Of a stretch of 64,000 nt of DNA, positions 24,016 to 35,340 are shown one piece after another. The position numbers were made by a program, and so were the translations under genes. The stretch's first letter is position 1. Every line of letters begins with the position of its first letter. The stretch is from the NCBI GenBank assembly GCA_023213395.1, contig CM041465.1:13144001-13208000 (forward strand), read 5' to 3'. A model generated the notes under the pieces. The model did no database searches, was not told the origin of the DNA, and worked only from the letters and a program-made list of their open reading frames with translations. The stretch comes from Cycas panzhihuaensis. Taxonomy: Eukaryota > Cycadophyta.

Positions 24016-24632
24016 AGGTTGGCCCCTTGTAGAGACTTTTGGGTTACCACCCATTCCTTATTATTATGACTACTCTCACACCTCTAAAAATAAGCCACTG
24101 AAAAAGCTAAACTATGGTGACCATAGGTTCATTTATTTACTTGACATTCATACCATCTATGGTACATCCTTTGTATGATTTTTTGGTTGTATCTATAGCT
24201 TTCTAGATCATGTTTATATTATATTTAGATTACATTAGTATTATGCTTATTTTATATGCAAAGGTAATGGGTATCTCCCATCCCCTTCTTTCTTCTACTA
24301 CCTTTCATTTCTATAGGAATTCTAATCCCCTATTATTCTCAAAGGTCATACAACCCACCTAGGTGTCACCATGGGCATCCCCTAGGTCATCTTCCCATCA
24401 TCCTACATATGTCTTAGGTCTAGGGCTCTTTACTCTAAGGATTGATTGAGCTACACCTCCTTCTCCTTGCCCAAGCATATGCCTCCTATCCACATGATAT
24501 GTCATGACATTTACCACCCACCATGGTTACTGACACACAAACTTTATATATCATTACTGACGAGATTATGTTGATAGCATTCATTATCATCTTATGCTTC
24601 TAAGTAATGAGGTTCTACTACTAAGGGGGCAG
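24016..24632 (+). other. Non-coding region and polypurine tract (24623-24632) of A
   Basis: There is no gene. It ends with AAGGGGGCAG directly before the LTR start, a good polypurine tract for plus-strand priming. Element E has the same tract, while B, C and D have a GC-rich replacement. Confidence 0.65.
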
Positions 24633-25301
24633 TGTTTCCTGGCTACTAGGAATGGATCAAAATACCATCACATAGGTATAATCAGGTATATATTCTATCT
24701 CTAGCACTCTATCACATTCTTACATCTATTTTGGTATATGATGTTTATATAGTTACTTGAGTGTTTGATTTGTTTACTTGATCATCTTGCCTATGCATGA
24801 CATCTATCTATGATAACTAAGACTCTTATCTAATGGCATAATAGTTCCCAAGTGATCTCCCTCCTAGCTATAGGTACTCAAGGGCCTCTATAGCCTAACT
24901 TATGTATATTGTAATCTACTTCACTACACCTACACCCTTTTTTCTCCACTTCATCTATCCCTCGATCCATCTAGGGTACTGTACTAAGAGTGTTAGTGGG
25001 TAGGTGCCCCCCCCCCCTCGCATTACTTCCTCATCACTTTATTTCTCCTTGTACCTCATCAGGATCCATTACTTAGCACTCTTTTACATTTTGGCACCTT
25101 AATTGTCACTTTTTTCTTAAGGTCCTAACCCTATTAGGTGACTTTATCACATGTTTTTGCATGTTGTCAGTTTATAGAATGGTCCTAGGTTAGTATACAG
25201 ATCTCTAGGGAGGAGTTCCAAACCCCTCACATGGCTTGCTCCTCCCTCTTAGTCTGTTTTATTGGTTATCTTCATTATTTTATATTTCTGGTATCACCCC
25301 G
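24633..25301 (+). repeat. 3' LTR of element A, first part
   Basis: It begins TGTTTCCTGGCTACTAGGAATGG, aligning with the starts of all the other LTRs. It is AT-rich and diverged. It is cut at 25301 by element C; the CCCCG at 25297-25301 is repeated at 41750-41754. A run of C residues is present near 25007-25018. Confidence 0.75.
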
Positions 25302-25320
25302 TATTTCCTAGCTTCTGGGA

Positions 25321-25696
25321 ATGGATACAGAATCACCGACTCAGGTAAGTTCAGGTATGTTTCTCGCATTATCATCGCTTTCTTTTGATGAGTGTTTACT
25401 TGCATGTCTGCTTGTGTGTGGCTTTGTAGGCGACTTTGTCCTCGTCTGCACTTATTTTAGCCTATGACGATTATAGCAGGGGCACACTCCCAGTGAGTGT
25501 GGCACCCTGGTGGCCACTTCACTTCCTGCATCGGCCCTCCTCACTCCAGGACCCACTAGGTCTGCGCCACCTCTGCTCATGTGATGACCCGTCATCGTTT
25601 GGTCGACTTGCCACCCTATTTGAGCCCTATTTTTGCTCCTTTGGACCCATCTGTTGGCTTGTTTACCCCCGGGTGGGTGTCTCAGCCCCCTATTAG
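25321..25696 (+). CDS. Putative spliced U3 mini-gene in the 5' LTR of C (exon 25321-25344, intron 25345-25429, exon 25430-25696)
   Basis: An ATG exon of eight codons (MDTESPTQ) ends in a perfect donor, CAG then GTAAGT. 85 nt later comes a pyrimidine-containing acceptor TTTGTAG. Joined there, the second exon is in frame and open for 88 codons to a TAG. It contains a YDDYSRGTLP...APWWPLHF...FEPYFCSFGPICWLVYPRVGV stretch rich in Trp, Pro and Tyr. The same exon lengths, intron length and frame occur in the 3' LTR of C and in D. I recognise no protein family. It lies upstream of the LTR TATA box, so it could only be made from a transcript entering the 3' LTR. Changes between C and D do not look strongly biased to silent sites. 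Confidence 0.35.
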
Positions 25697-25885
25697 CCCT
25701 TTTGGTCATCTGCCCCTAGCCTAGGCTGGCTGGTTGGGCCTATTTTTGCCTCTGGCTTCGTACCACGACGATTTTCCGCGATCTGGCCGGAACATCGATT
25801 AATGCGCGGAGTTCTTGATGATGCGACTATTCTAATTTCTTTTTTAAAACCCGCTGTGGCAATTTTGCATTTATTACAAAACTGC

Positions 25886-25960
25886 CACGTGGCTCGCAAC
25901 TTAACTCCCTTCCATCCGGGCCCTAATCACTTGCTTTAGGGTTTGGGTTGAGTATTTAAG
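25886..25960 (+). promoter_or_regulatory. LTR promoter of C: G-box (25886-25891) and TATA-like TATTTAAG (25953-25960)
   Basis: CACGTG inside GCCACGTGGCTCGC is followed 62 bp downstream by GAGTATTTAAGTC. The spacing matches B and D. The start of the genomic RNA is expected some 30 bp after the TATA-like box. Confidence 0.6.
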
Positions 25961-27891
25961 TCACTTTTGGCTCATTTTTTAGAACTTTTAGCTCACTTTC
26001 AAAATTACTTCTCAAGAAACAAGGCTGTGCTCTGCTCTTCTCTACTGCCCTGCTGCTATCACAGGACCTGCACCTCTCCTCCAGCGTCCAGCTCTCCTTT
26101 GGTGTGGCTAGGACATTCTCCCAGCCCCTCACACACCTTGGAGAGGGCCCCTTGGAGAGGTTTCAGTGGATTCTTGCCCCGGGCAGCCATCAAGGGTTCC
26201 AAGTGTAGGTGTTTCCCGTCCAACCTCCTTAGCAGGGTCCCAGACCTGCTGCACTTCAGATCTGGGCTGATTTCTTAGCCCCTCTTCACTACCCTTTGGC
26301 TGAGGCAAGTCCCTTGCCTCCCTTACTCAGGTATTTCTTGATTTGAATTATTTTCCTTATGATATTAATGCTCCATCTTGCTTGCTCCTTGCTTGTCCTT
26401 GTGAGTTTGGTTTCCTTCCTCTTAGTGGGTTGTTTTACCTCTGTCCTTGTGCCTCTTACCTGTGTTTGTTGCTCAAGGTAGTGGCATTAAGGGTTAGCAT
26501 AGGCTTTGGGAAGGAGATGGGTGGATTCCGTACCACCTTCCACGATCCTCAAGCAGCTCTAAGCCCCCCAAATCCTCCCTCTCGCCTCATGCTGTCCTTG
26601 GCACTCAAACAAAGGTTTGTTGGCCCTCTTTTAGCCACTGAAATCAGCGTTGTCACACGTTGCAGTGCTGGTTTGAGGGCTTGGGTTCAGGTTTGGGCAA
26701 CTCACGTAAGTCCCAACAGCTAGTCCTTGTCCGACTTTCTTCCCAGCAGCCCGGTTTGCTCCTCATAGCATCCCAGTCCACCGTAGGTGTTCTTTGGCTC
26801 CCCTTCATCTTCTTATTCTTGGTTTCGGCCATTTCTCTTGGCCTCGCCCTCGCTGCCTTGTGGCTCTTGGGGGGAGGTTAGGATGTTATTTGCAAGAGGT
26901 GGGCCACTCTAAGGCTTACCGGTCGTTTACCTTTGCTTTGGTTACCCTCTTTTACGTGCTTTCATCGTTGGATTGATACTAACATATGTGTGTTTAGATT
27001 CATACTTGCATTATATAAATATATATTATTAGAATCTTGTATTGCATGTTAGTACCCTTTGTCTGGAAAGGGGGAGGTTGCCATCACTTGCAGGTACTTG
27101 AGGAGCGGGGAAGATATTGTCAGATTAGCTCGTTCTTGGGTAAGTGCCCTCACGTACATCGTACTTTCGCACTTCTTCAGTTATTAGCATCTACTTCCTT
27201 TCTTTCCTTGGCATTGCATTTAGTACTTTTTCGGGAAAGGTAAGGGAGCCCCTCATCTAAATCCACCGCGACGCTTCACATCTGACGCACCGCGTGGAGT
27301 AGCTTGGTGCCCCTCGAGTTGGTCCTCGTCACACACGCCCTCGGTCCAGGTGCATACCTTACTCTACTCTACCGCTTTATTTCCTTTTAGATTCCTTTCT
27401 TAGTAATTAACGCATTGGAAAACAAAAGGGAAATTTGACTTTGTTCTTTGGTTATGCTTTACTTGCTTCATTACATGTATCTTTGTTACCCGTAGGAAAG
27501 GCTATAGGAACCACCCTTTCACCTTTCCTCCGCTCCTTAGCCGCACAAGTTTCTTACCCCCCGCGTTGCTTGTGTACCCAGCTAGCTTGTTTAGGCACAC
27601 CCTTGATCTATTTTTCTTGGATCTTCTCCTTCCCCTTTCGGCCATCCAAGGGTGGGAGGATCCTGTCCCTAGGTCAACCCAGGCTAACCCTACACCTCTT
27701 CACGCTTTGTTCGAAGTGGTGGAGGATCACTTGTTAGTAGCCATATTCCATTGTAGGTCCCGAACTCGCGCTCTGGCGCACGGGGCACTCTGCGTGGTAA
27801 TTACTTTTCTGATAGGCCTCTCCTTTGATTATATCATCACCCACTCTCACCACACCTATTAGTTAGGTAGCTATCCGTGAGGCGTCGTCCT

Positions 27892-27909
27892 TGGTGACCA
27901 TCTTGGGGC
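27892..27909 (+). other. Primer-binding site of C
   Basis: TGGTGACCATCTTGGGGC follows the LTR directly and begins with the required TGG. It resembles the arginine-tRNA-type sites of Tat/Ogre elements, but I could not match it to an exact tRNA. Confidence 0.5.
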
Positions 27910-28144
27910 GCGATGGGGAAGCTAGTTTCCGCTCTCTTCTGTTGGTTTCACTACCTTCTTGTGATCCTTTTATACCTATTTTGATCTCTTCGTTGGGCAG
28001 CCCCAATGCGTGTGCCTTTTCCTTTTCCCTAACATTATTGGTTGATCTTGCATGCGACGCTTTTCTCGTTGCTTGCGCGGTCTACCCCCATTGTTAGAAG
28101 ACCCCGAGTATTGCCCTCTTCCTTTGTCAGATTTTGATCTGACT

Positions 28145-30104
28145 ATGGAGGGATACTCTTCTGATTGGGCCTACCACGCTTCCACCTTGGAAACCCATGC
28201 TTTTCCTTCCTCTATTCCCGGGTCCACCCAAGAGGGTGATGACCCCCTTTATTACCCAAGTGACCAACATCTCTCACTCGATGTCCATCCCTCTACGCAT
28301 GCCGTACAAGGATCCGCTCCTCTTGAGATTTGCCACGAAGTTGGTGACTCTTATGAGGAGCATCCCGAGGAACCTACTTTGTTTGAGGTCCCAATTACCT
28401 CTTACGCGTATGTAGGAACCCCTCCCATCGACGTAGTTGAAGCTCTCAATGAGTGTCGCCGCACGGAACGCTTGCAACCGCGTCTTGGATGGCTTGAGGA
28501 TGCCCTCCGTGGAGGAGCCTCTTCCTCTTCCGCTCCTCCCCCGCATGCCTCATCCTCATCCATGCTTCCTTTGACAACGAATCCCTTCGTGCCTGCGCAT
28601 GTATCCCGCTCCTTTCCTATTCTCGCAGTGGGGGCATGTGTCGCGCCTTTCATTTCTTATCGAGGTCCTAGTGTTTCAGGATCTCCCCATGGTGTGTCTT
28701 TCCCTCAATTGAAGATTAGCATACCCGTCCCTAACCAAACCAATGTGCCATCCCCTAATGTGGCGCATACCGTTCCTAGTAGGTCTGCCGGTCCTACTAG
28801 CCTTCCGACCACTAGTCATGTGGGATCCGCTCCAATGCATCCTCAAAACCAACATGTTGGTGCTTCCTGCTACGTTCCCCCAGGGTATACTTCTCAGCCT
28901 TGGGGGCAGGGTAGAGGAAGTTGTCTCCTGGTTTATGGGGTGGATCCGCTACACCCATATGGGGTCGCTCCACCTACGGGTGGCCCATATGGGCAAAACC
29001 CGGTTCCACATCCGTCTTGCCCGTCATCCAATGCAATCCCATTCGTTGTGCCTTCGCAATGGAACCTAACTCCCTTCCAAGGCACCTACCTCCATGCCTT
29101 TTTTCAGTAAGGGGCGTTTCCTCAAGGAGGGATGGGTGTTCCACCCCCATCCGCTCCTTGTTCATTACCTATTACGACATTGGTTGACCCTACGGTCCAG
29201 GTAAGGGCACACCCCTTTATGGACTTTAGGTCAACACCTCTTTCCATTGAGGCGTTAAGAACCAATCTGCCGCCTCATCCCCCTGAAGTTCCTAGGTTCG
29301 ATGGAACTTCGTCCATGGTTTCCGGCGGACCATGTGTGTAGTTTTCTATGGCATGCATCGATTCTTTGGGCTTCGACCATATTTTAATGAAATTATTCGC
29401 GATCCTTGCGGTGATGCCCTCAGTGGTTCTCTGTCTCCCTGCCCATTCTATCCATTCATTCCAGCAATTGGTGGATGAGTTCATCAACTATTTTGATGTA
29501 GCCCGTCCATTCAAGAGCAAAATGAAGTCGCTTCTTTTGCTCAAATAAGGTCACAACGAAATGAATCGTGATTTTGTGCGGTGATTCCACGACTTGCTTC
29601 ATTCCACTAAGGCAACATTGCCTAAGGAGCTAAAGCGAGACCTTTTCGTCAACGCACTTCGTCCTGAAGTTCATGTGGAAGTCCTCAAGATGGGGGTGAC
29701 CACATGTGACTCCACGATCACCAAGTGTTTGGCGTTGGAGGCTATTGAGATCCAAGCCGGTCTCAAGAAACCTCTTAGGCCCTCACAATGCCGTGAGGCA
29801 CCACCCCCAACCAAGGATACCAAACCTTCACAACCTACCCGGTCTTCCTCTCATCTGACCGAGAGGACTTTAGACCCTCTCACATTAGCCATATGCTCAT
29901 TCGAGCGTACTATGAAGGAACTCAAGCTTCAAGCTCCTTTATCCACTACATCTAATAAACAAGTCCAACAAACAACCCAAGCTCCTCTCCTTAGGAATGG
30001 AAATGCCTAGTCCTCTCAAGCGAGAAGGTCAGACCCTCCGCTTGAGAAGAAGTGGTGCTCCATTCATGGGGAGTGCTTCCACGACGATTCATGTTGTAGG
30101 GCCC
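28145..30104 (+). pseudogene. gag of element C, broken
   Basis: The start is chosen at the ATG at 28145 (MEGYSSDW), conserved in B. The first 322 codons are open: an acidic N-terminus, a Ser/Ala stretch, then Pro/Gly-rich repeats with HPYGVAPPTGGPYGQ. The stop TAA at 29108 is CAA in A. The capsid-like core follows (MDFRSTPLSIEALRTNLPPH, PRFDGTS at about 29296, FINYFD at about 29482, then ATLPKELKRDLFVNALRPEV at 29612-29670, open to 30010). A zinc-knuckle-like motif WCSIHGECFHDDSCC lies at 30054-30104 in another frame. Stops at 29339 (TAG), 29546 (TAA) and 29581 (TGA) correspond to CAG/CAA/CGA in relatives. Confidence 0.75.
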
Positions 30105-30539
30105 AGCATCCCAAGGATGCCCCTCGACACGATTCTTCCCCCAAATAGGCCTCAAGGCCTAATTTGGATTAACCAGTTCACAAGGATCCATTTCCTAAAC
30201 ATGGGGAACGCAATCGCAACACCCAAACCAAGAGCAACTGAAACCGAGGAAGATCGCCTGATCCCCATCCTTCCCGCGACAAAGGGAAGGGTGCCCGGAA
30301 CTCGTCTTCTTCCTCTCGTTCCCCTAGCCATCACACCCTGTCACCTTCGCGACCTCGGAACAAGGGGAAGAAAGTGATCCAGTTGCTTGAAGTAACCCCT
30401 GCTTATGCCCTTACGCGATCTCAAGCCGCTAAGGAAGCGACGGGAGCTTCTTGTTCTTCTGCTCCTTGAGCCCTCTTAGGAGAACCTTCCTCTGGAAATA
30501 CCTCTCTTTCCCAAGGCTATTCCTGTACGCCCAGGTCGT

Positions 30540-31180
30540 TACAATTTTCGAAGGGTGCTTACCCAGCCTACCGCGAAGGGTAAGCCCTTCTCAGTCGTGG
30601 ACGAGCTCCATACTGTCATCGCAGGAATGTCCTTGATGGATGTTTTGAGGAGTTGTCCCGAGCAGTGGGCCCTCCTCCTGGAAGCTTTAAGATCAAGTGA
30701 TGCGCCTGTCCATGCTTTGGGTGTCACCCAAGGTGGTGGACCCGTTATCTCATTTGACTCTAAGGATCTTCCCATGGGTGAAAGGGAACGTCAGTGGAAC
30801 TTCCCATTCACTATCACTATCGATACACCTGATTGTACCCTTTAAAGGACTATTGTTGACAACGGTTCTTCTGTCAATGCCATGCCCTTGCGTGTCATGC
30901 AAAAGCTTGGTATCTCCACCCTGGAACCTGTTCCCTGGCGATGCCAAGGATATGATGGTAGCGAGAAGACCCCTTTGGGATCTGTCGTGATTCCGCTCAT
31001 CCTTGAGGACAAGACCATTCTTGCTGACGTTGTAGTCCTCGACGTTGACGTGGACTACAACCTCCTTCTAGGTCATCCATGGCTTGACCAAATGGGAGCC
31101 ATGTGCTCGACTCTTTGGGGACAACTTAAATTCGTCCATGACGGACGGATGAGAGTGATTCCCCGCGAATGCCCATTTAC
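30540..31180 (+). pseudogene. Protease of element C, one in-frame stop
   Basis: Upstream part 30555-30842 (KPFSVVDELHTVI...WNFPFTITIDTPDCTL), then TAA at 30843, then the active site TIVDNGSSVNAMPLRVMQKLG (about 30849-30911). The second half VVVLDVDVDYNLLLGHPWLDQMG lies at 31030-31098. DNGSS replaces the usual D-T/S-G, as in other Tat elements. The stop codon is TGA in D and AAA in A. Apart from this stop the domain is intact and continuous with the linker to 31934. Confidence 0.8.
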
Positions 31181-32140
31181 CAAACAAACTCGTTCCACCA
31201 GTTCAGCAAACCCAGGTCCTTTCACACATGCCTCAGCTTGCTCTATTGGTATACCTAACCCATCTGAAGAAGATCCTGCATCTTCTCCCCCTAGTCTCAC
31301 GCGGTTCGTCCCTATTGGCGTCGGGAGTTATGGGTACCTTGCTTCGTTTAGTGACGATGAGTCACTCGATGAAGATGAGGATTGTCTTCACCCCGTCTCT
31401 TTCCTCTGCGCCAATGGGTCGTACCCGTCTCGCTCTAGATCCCCATCTAGGGTCTCTCTCATTGGTGAGGCTAGCTATTCGTGCGTGTCCCATGTCATCG
31501 CTCGTGTTTACCCGCTCATCGTCAGTTCTTCTTCTGCATTACCCCCCATAGGTAATGACTTTGAAGAATTGCCTTTTGCTCCTCCCGAGGAGCATCTTCT
31601 TGGATTTTCTTCAGATTCCCGTGAGGAAGTTGAGCAACCCGACGACCACCACGGTCCCATTACTCCTACTCCCTCTAGTGCTTCCTCTACTCGAAGTAAG
31701 GTCATCCATGGGGTGGATTACTTCAAGGATGACGAAGCCCTGCTTGAGCCTCTGGTGGGTTTTGTGCCCAACTTGCCTTCTGGTCACCATAGGCTTGGTC
31801 ACCAGAAGATCCTCGCAATCGGATCCACACTTGCCGATTCGATCCTATCTCCTGTCCTCCTCCTCCTGTTGATCTTGCCCCTCTCCACTTCGAGGAGGGT
31901 AACGCCATGTGCATGGGGGCAACCCAAGACATAGTCTTGGCCCCGGACAAGGTCATTAAGGTTGGGTTGGAATGTTCCCCTGATGAGATAAGGGAGTACT
32001 CCCTTACATTCCGGGAGTTCAAGGCGTGTTTACGTGGGATTATCTTGATATGAAGGAATCGACCCTCCATTGTCACTCATAACCTCACCACCCTTCCGCG
32101 CACATGCACGAGCGGTGTCCCTTCACGGCTCTCGTACCGT
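31181..32140 (+). pseudogene. Protease-RT linker of element C
   Basis: A Ser/Pro/acidic-rich polyprotein segment, open from 30882 to 31934, with landmarks FSDDESLDEDEDCLHPVSF, GNDFEELPFAPPEEHLLGF and HGVDYFKDDEALLEPLVGF. A frameshift occurs near 31850. The same segment is readable in D on the - strand (62719-63520) and in A (16109-17090). No domain is recognised. Confidence 0.7.
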
Positions 32141-32790
32141 TAAGATGGAGGTCAAGAAGCTTCTGGATGCTGGGCTTATTACTTCCATTGACTACCCTAA
32201 GTGGGTCTCTAACATTGTCCTCGTTGCTAAAAAGAGCAGGGCAATCGGTATATGTGTCGATTTTCGCGACATCAATAATGCTTGTCCCAAAGACAATTTC
32301 CCGTTACCCTTCCTCGATCAAATCATTGATCACACCACCGGATTTGAAGTGATGTCCCTAATGGATGGCTTCTCCGGCTATAACCAAATCTAGATTTCTC
32401 CCGAAGACTGCCATAAGACAGCCTTCATTACTCCTTGGGGTACCTTCGCCTATAAGGCAATGCCCTTTGGCCTCAAAAATGCAGGTGCTACTTACCAAAG
32501 AGCCATGCATTTCATTTTCCATGACCTCATTGATAACACATTGGAGGTCTTCATGGACGATATGATGGGTCTTTCCTGTGTTAGGGCCCATCACCCTTCC
32601 GACTTACATGCCATCTTCTCATGATGCCACAAGTATCACGTCAGTCTAAATCTGCTCAAGTGTGTGTTTGTCGTTACCTCGGGTAAACTCCTTGGTTTCC
32701 TTGTATCCAAACAAGGAATCCAAATTGACCTTGACAAAGTCAGGGCAATCCTTGATATGCCGCCACCTAGAACTCAATGACAAATTAAGT
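32141..32790 (+). pseudogene. Reverse transcriptase of element C, few stops
   Basis: All RT blocks are present: KKLLDAGLITSIDYPKWVSN, the CVDFRDINNACPKDNFPLPF block with its catalytic Asp, FEVMSLMDGFSGYNQI, then TAG at about 32391-32393, ISPEDCHKTAFITPWGTFAY, MPFGLKNAGATYQRAMHF, and VFMDDMMG with catalytic FMDD at 32550-32561. The tyrosine of the usual YxDD is phenylalanine here and also in A and B. Stops at 32393, about 32624 and 32778-32780 fit single transitions from CAG, CGA or similar codons. Confidence 0.85.
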
Positions 32791-33245
32791 CATTTCTAGG
32801 GAGGCTTGGTTTTCTTAGGTGCTTCTTAGCCGATTTCGCTGTGAGCACTAAACCCCTCACGAACCTATTGAAGAAGGGAGCTCCTTTTGCCTAGTCTGAC
32901 AAGACCCAAAAGGCCTTTGAAGGACTTAAGGAAGCCCTGGCTTCCGCTCCTACGTTGGCACCTCCTCGATTCGATAGGCCCTTCGTCTTATACACCTCAG
33001 CGACTAACGAATCCTTGGGCGTTATGCTAGCTCAGGAGGATGACTCAGGAACCGAAAGAGCTATATACTTCATCAGTCGCACCCTCGTGGCTGCTGAGCT
33101 TAACTATTCTCCCGCCAAGAAGGAATGCCTCTCCTTGGTCCATGCGACCAAGAAGTTCAGGCACTACTTGCTCAGCAACACCACGAAGGTGATTGTTCAA
33201 TCCGATCCCTTGCGATACTTGCTAACTCATTCGGATCGTGGTAGG
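32791..33245 (+). pseudogene. RNase H of element C
   Basis: Connection domain (SFLGRLGFLRCFLADF, KPLTNLLKKGAPFA then TAG where A has TGG) and RNase H core, open from 32955: FDRPFVLYTSATNESLGVMLAQ, RAIYFISRTLVAAELNYSP, KKECLSLVHATKKFRHYLL, QSDPLRYLLTHSD. The first catalytic Asp is not apparent (YTS), as in A. Confidence 0.8.
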
Positions 33246-33299
33246 GTGGTCGGTGGTAGTCCTACTCTAAGAATTTGACCTCCATATCGTTAACGGAAA

Positions 33300-34680
33300 T
33301 CAAAGAGGAATAATAGTGGTAGCAACTCATGACGCCCCTATCCCTAACTCCTTTGGTGCTCCCGTTGATGACTCTCTCCCCGATGAGTCTATCTTGATGA
33401 TTCAGGGAGCCTCTCCCCATCCACTTGTCGATAATGAGTGGTATGGTGACATAGTGCGGTATCTTACACAGCAGCGATACCACCCTGACACTAGTAGTAA
33501 AGTTAGATATCGTATCCAGACTTCTGCCAGGCAATACCTCCTCGTGGATGAGGTATTGTACAAGAGGTCCTTCGATGGGATCCACCTCCACTGCGTCACT
33601 ACTGACGAAGCTGACCAAGTGCTCCACGAATGCCACCATGGCATTTGTGGGGGTCACTTTGGGGGCCAGTCTATAGCTCAGAGGATCCTCCGCATGGGCT
33701 ATTTCTGGCCGTCCCTCTTCAAGGACGCTCACGCTTTTGCTCTGAAATGTCAGCGATGTCAGGAACACGCCAACATTACCCATGTGCCTTCCGAGGCCTT
33801 ACATCCCATTGTTTCGCCATGGCCTTTTGCTCAGTGGGGACTAGACCTCATCAGAGCTATCTCCCCACCTTCGTCGTCGTAGCATAAGTTTATGTTGACT
33901 GCCACGGAGTATTTTACCAAATGGGCGGAGGCCATTCTCCTGATCACTACTCCTGGCAAAACAATTGCCACGTTCATTTACCAGCATATCATTTATCATT
34001 TTGGAATTCCGGACGTCCTAATCACTGATAATGGAACTCCTTTCTGTAATAAGGAGATGGATGAGCTTTGTGAGAAGTTCAAGATTTCTCACAAGACTTC
34101 CTCCCCTTACTACCCTCAGGCAAATAGCCAAGTGGAGTCTTTTAATAAGACTCTTGTCAAGATTCTCAAGAAAATCGTTGCTCAATCCCAAAAGGATTGG
34201 CACCTTCAGTTGCCCTCCGCCTTGTGGGCTTACCGCACCTCTATCCGTTCCACCACGGGAATGACCCCGTTCTCCACGGTCTCTGATCTTGGCGGTACTC
34301 CCATTGGAGGTGGAGATTCCTTCCTTGCGAGTCTCCCTTTGAGGTTTCATCGATGAAGAGTTGATCCGTCAGGCTCGCCTGCTGGACCTCGAAGCTTTGG
34401 ATGAGAGGCGGCTTAGCGCTATCAGGCTAACCTAGCATCCAAAGCCCGCTCACAAAGGGCCTACGATAAACATCTTCATTCCCGCCCTCTGTTTCCTGGG
34501 GACTGCATCCTCAAGCTCAAATATCTCCATGACCGTTTGACCAAGTTCAAACCCCGATAGGTTGGTCCTTTCATCATTATCGAATCCCTCGATAATGGTG
34601 CCTATAGGATAGCCACCCTAGAAGGGCTTGAATTTGAGAAAGCTATTAATGGGAAATTCCTTAAGAAGTTTTACGCGTGA
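33300..34680 (+). pseudogene. Integrase of element C, nearly intact
   Basis: 33316-33882 is open and holds the N-terminal zinc-binding domain: HECHHGICGGHFGG, then CQRCQEH. It continues into the catalytic core with GLDLIRA (first Asp). A single TAG at about 33880-33882 (SSS-stop-HKF; A has CAA) separates it from 33892-34356, which has ITDNGTPF (second Asp at 34027-34029) and QVESFNKTL (Glu at 34135-34137). The DDE triad is complete. The C-terminal part, with a KFYA terminus and TGA at about 34678, is shifted by a small indel near 34350. Confidence 0.85.
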
Positions 34681-35340
34681 TCTTTGAGCGATCCCTTCGC
34701 CCTGCTCCGAAATGAGCCTAAACTACCATCTTAGGTTATCCCTATTCTTCCCAACCACAGGTAGAATGGCAATTTAAGATGGATCCTTCTTCTTCTTTCT
34801 AGTTCCTTCCGTGGAACCCGCGTTCCCGTATCCCCTCGGGAACCTCTGTCGTCTTGCTTGGGCATTCCCCAATCAGGAAGATGCTTGGGAGCATCATCGC
34901 TCCTCTCTCCCGTCTGTCGTTTCCTTCGCATATTCCGCTATGCTCTTTCGTAGACGTGTATGCCGCTCTATCCTCTAACCTCACACCTCTCTGTCGTCTC
35001 CACTCATGACATGTGTGTGTGCTCCTGTTAGACATATAGCCATATATGGAAGGAAACATGCGCACCATATAACAAAATATTCATAACATAAAATATCCAC
35101 AACATAACATTTACAACCATACAAAATAACCATACATGTCATCCACACATGATACATCATACACAACATCTCATATCCAAATAGGGTTCTCGTCACTCTA
35201 TATATATATATACATCCAAAACCATGTCGCATCATACATCTGGGAAGCTGGTGTCCTTGCAGGGGGGTACAATCATATGGTCCTATATATGACCCCCTGG
35301 GGGCCTGTGCTTTCCCCTACCAAAACCATATGTACATATC
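34681..35340 (+). other. Post-pol non-coding region of C with conserved block 35242-35296
   Basis: No sense gene is seen. The block (GAAGCTGGTGTCCTTGCAGG, then GGTACAATCATATGGTCCTA and a TATATGACCCC end) is recognisable in A, B, D and F. It lies between the ends of two convergent genes (integrase on +, antisense gene on -), so it is a good candidate for shared 3'-end processing. Confidence 0.6.

Larger units (their letters stand above)
25302..27891 (+). repeat. 5' LTR of element C
   Basis: U3 is about 650 bp up to the TATA-like box; R-U5 is unusually long (about 1.9 kb). Compared with the 3' LTR it has about 73 bp more (near 25876-25950), including the G-box. Other differences between the two LTRs are mostly transitions. 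Confidence 0.9.

Noticed and set aside
33262-33783. 173-codon open stretch on - opposite integrase of C
   Set aside because: It is a shadow of the well-kept integrase frame; not conserved in A, B or F.
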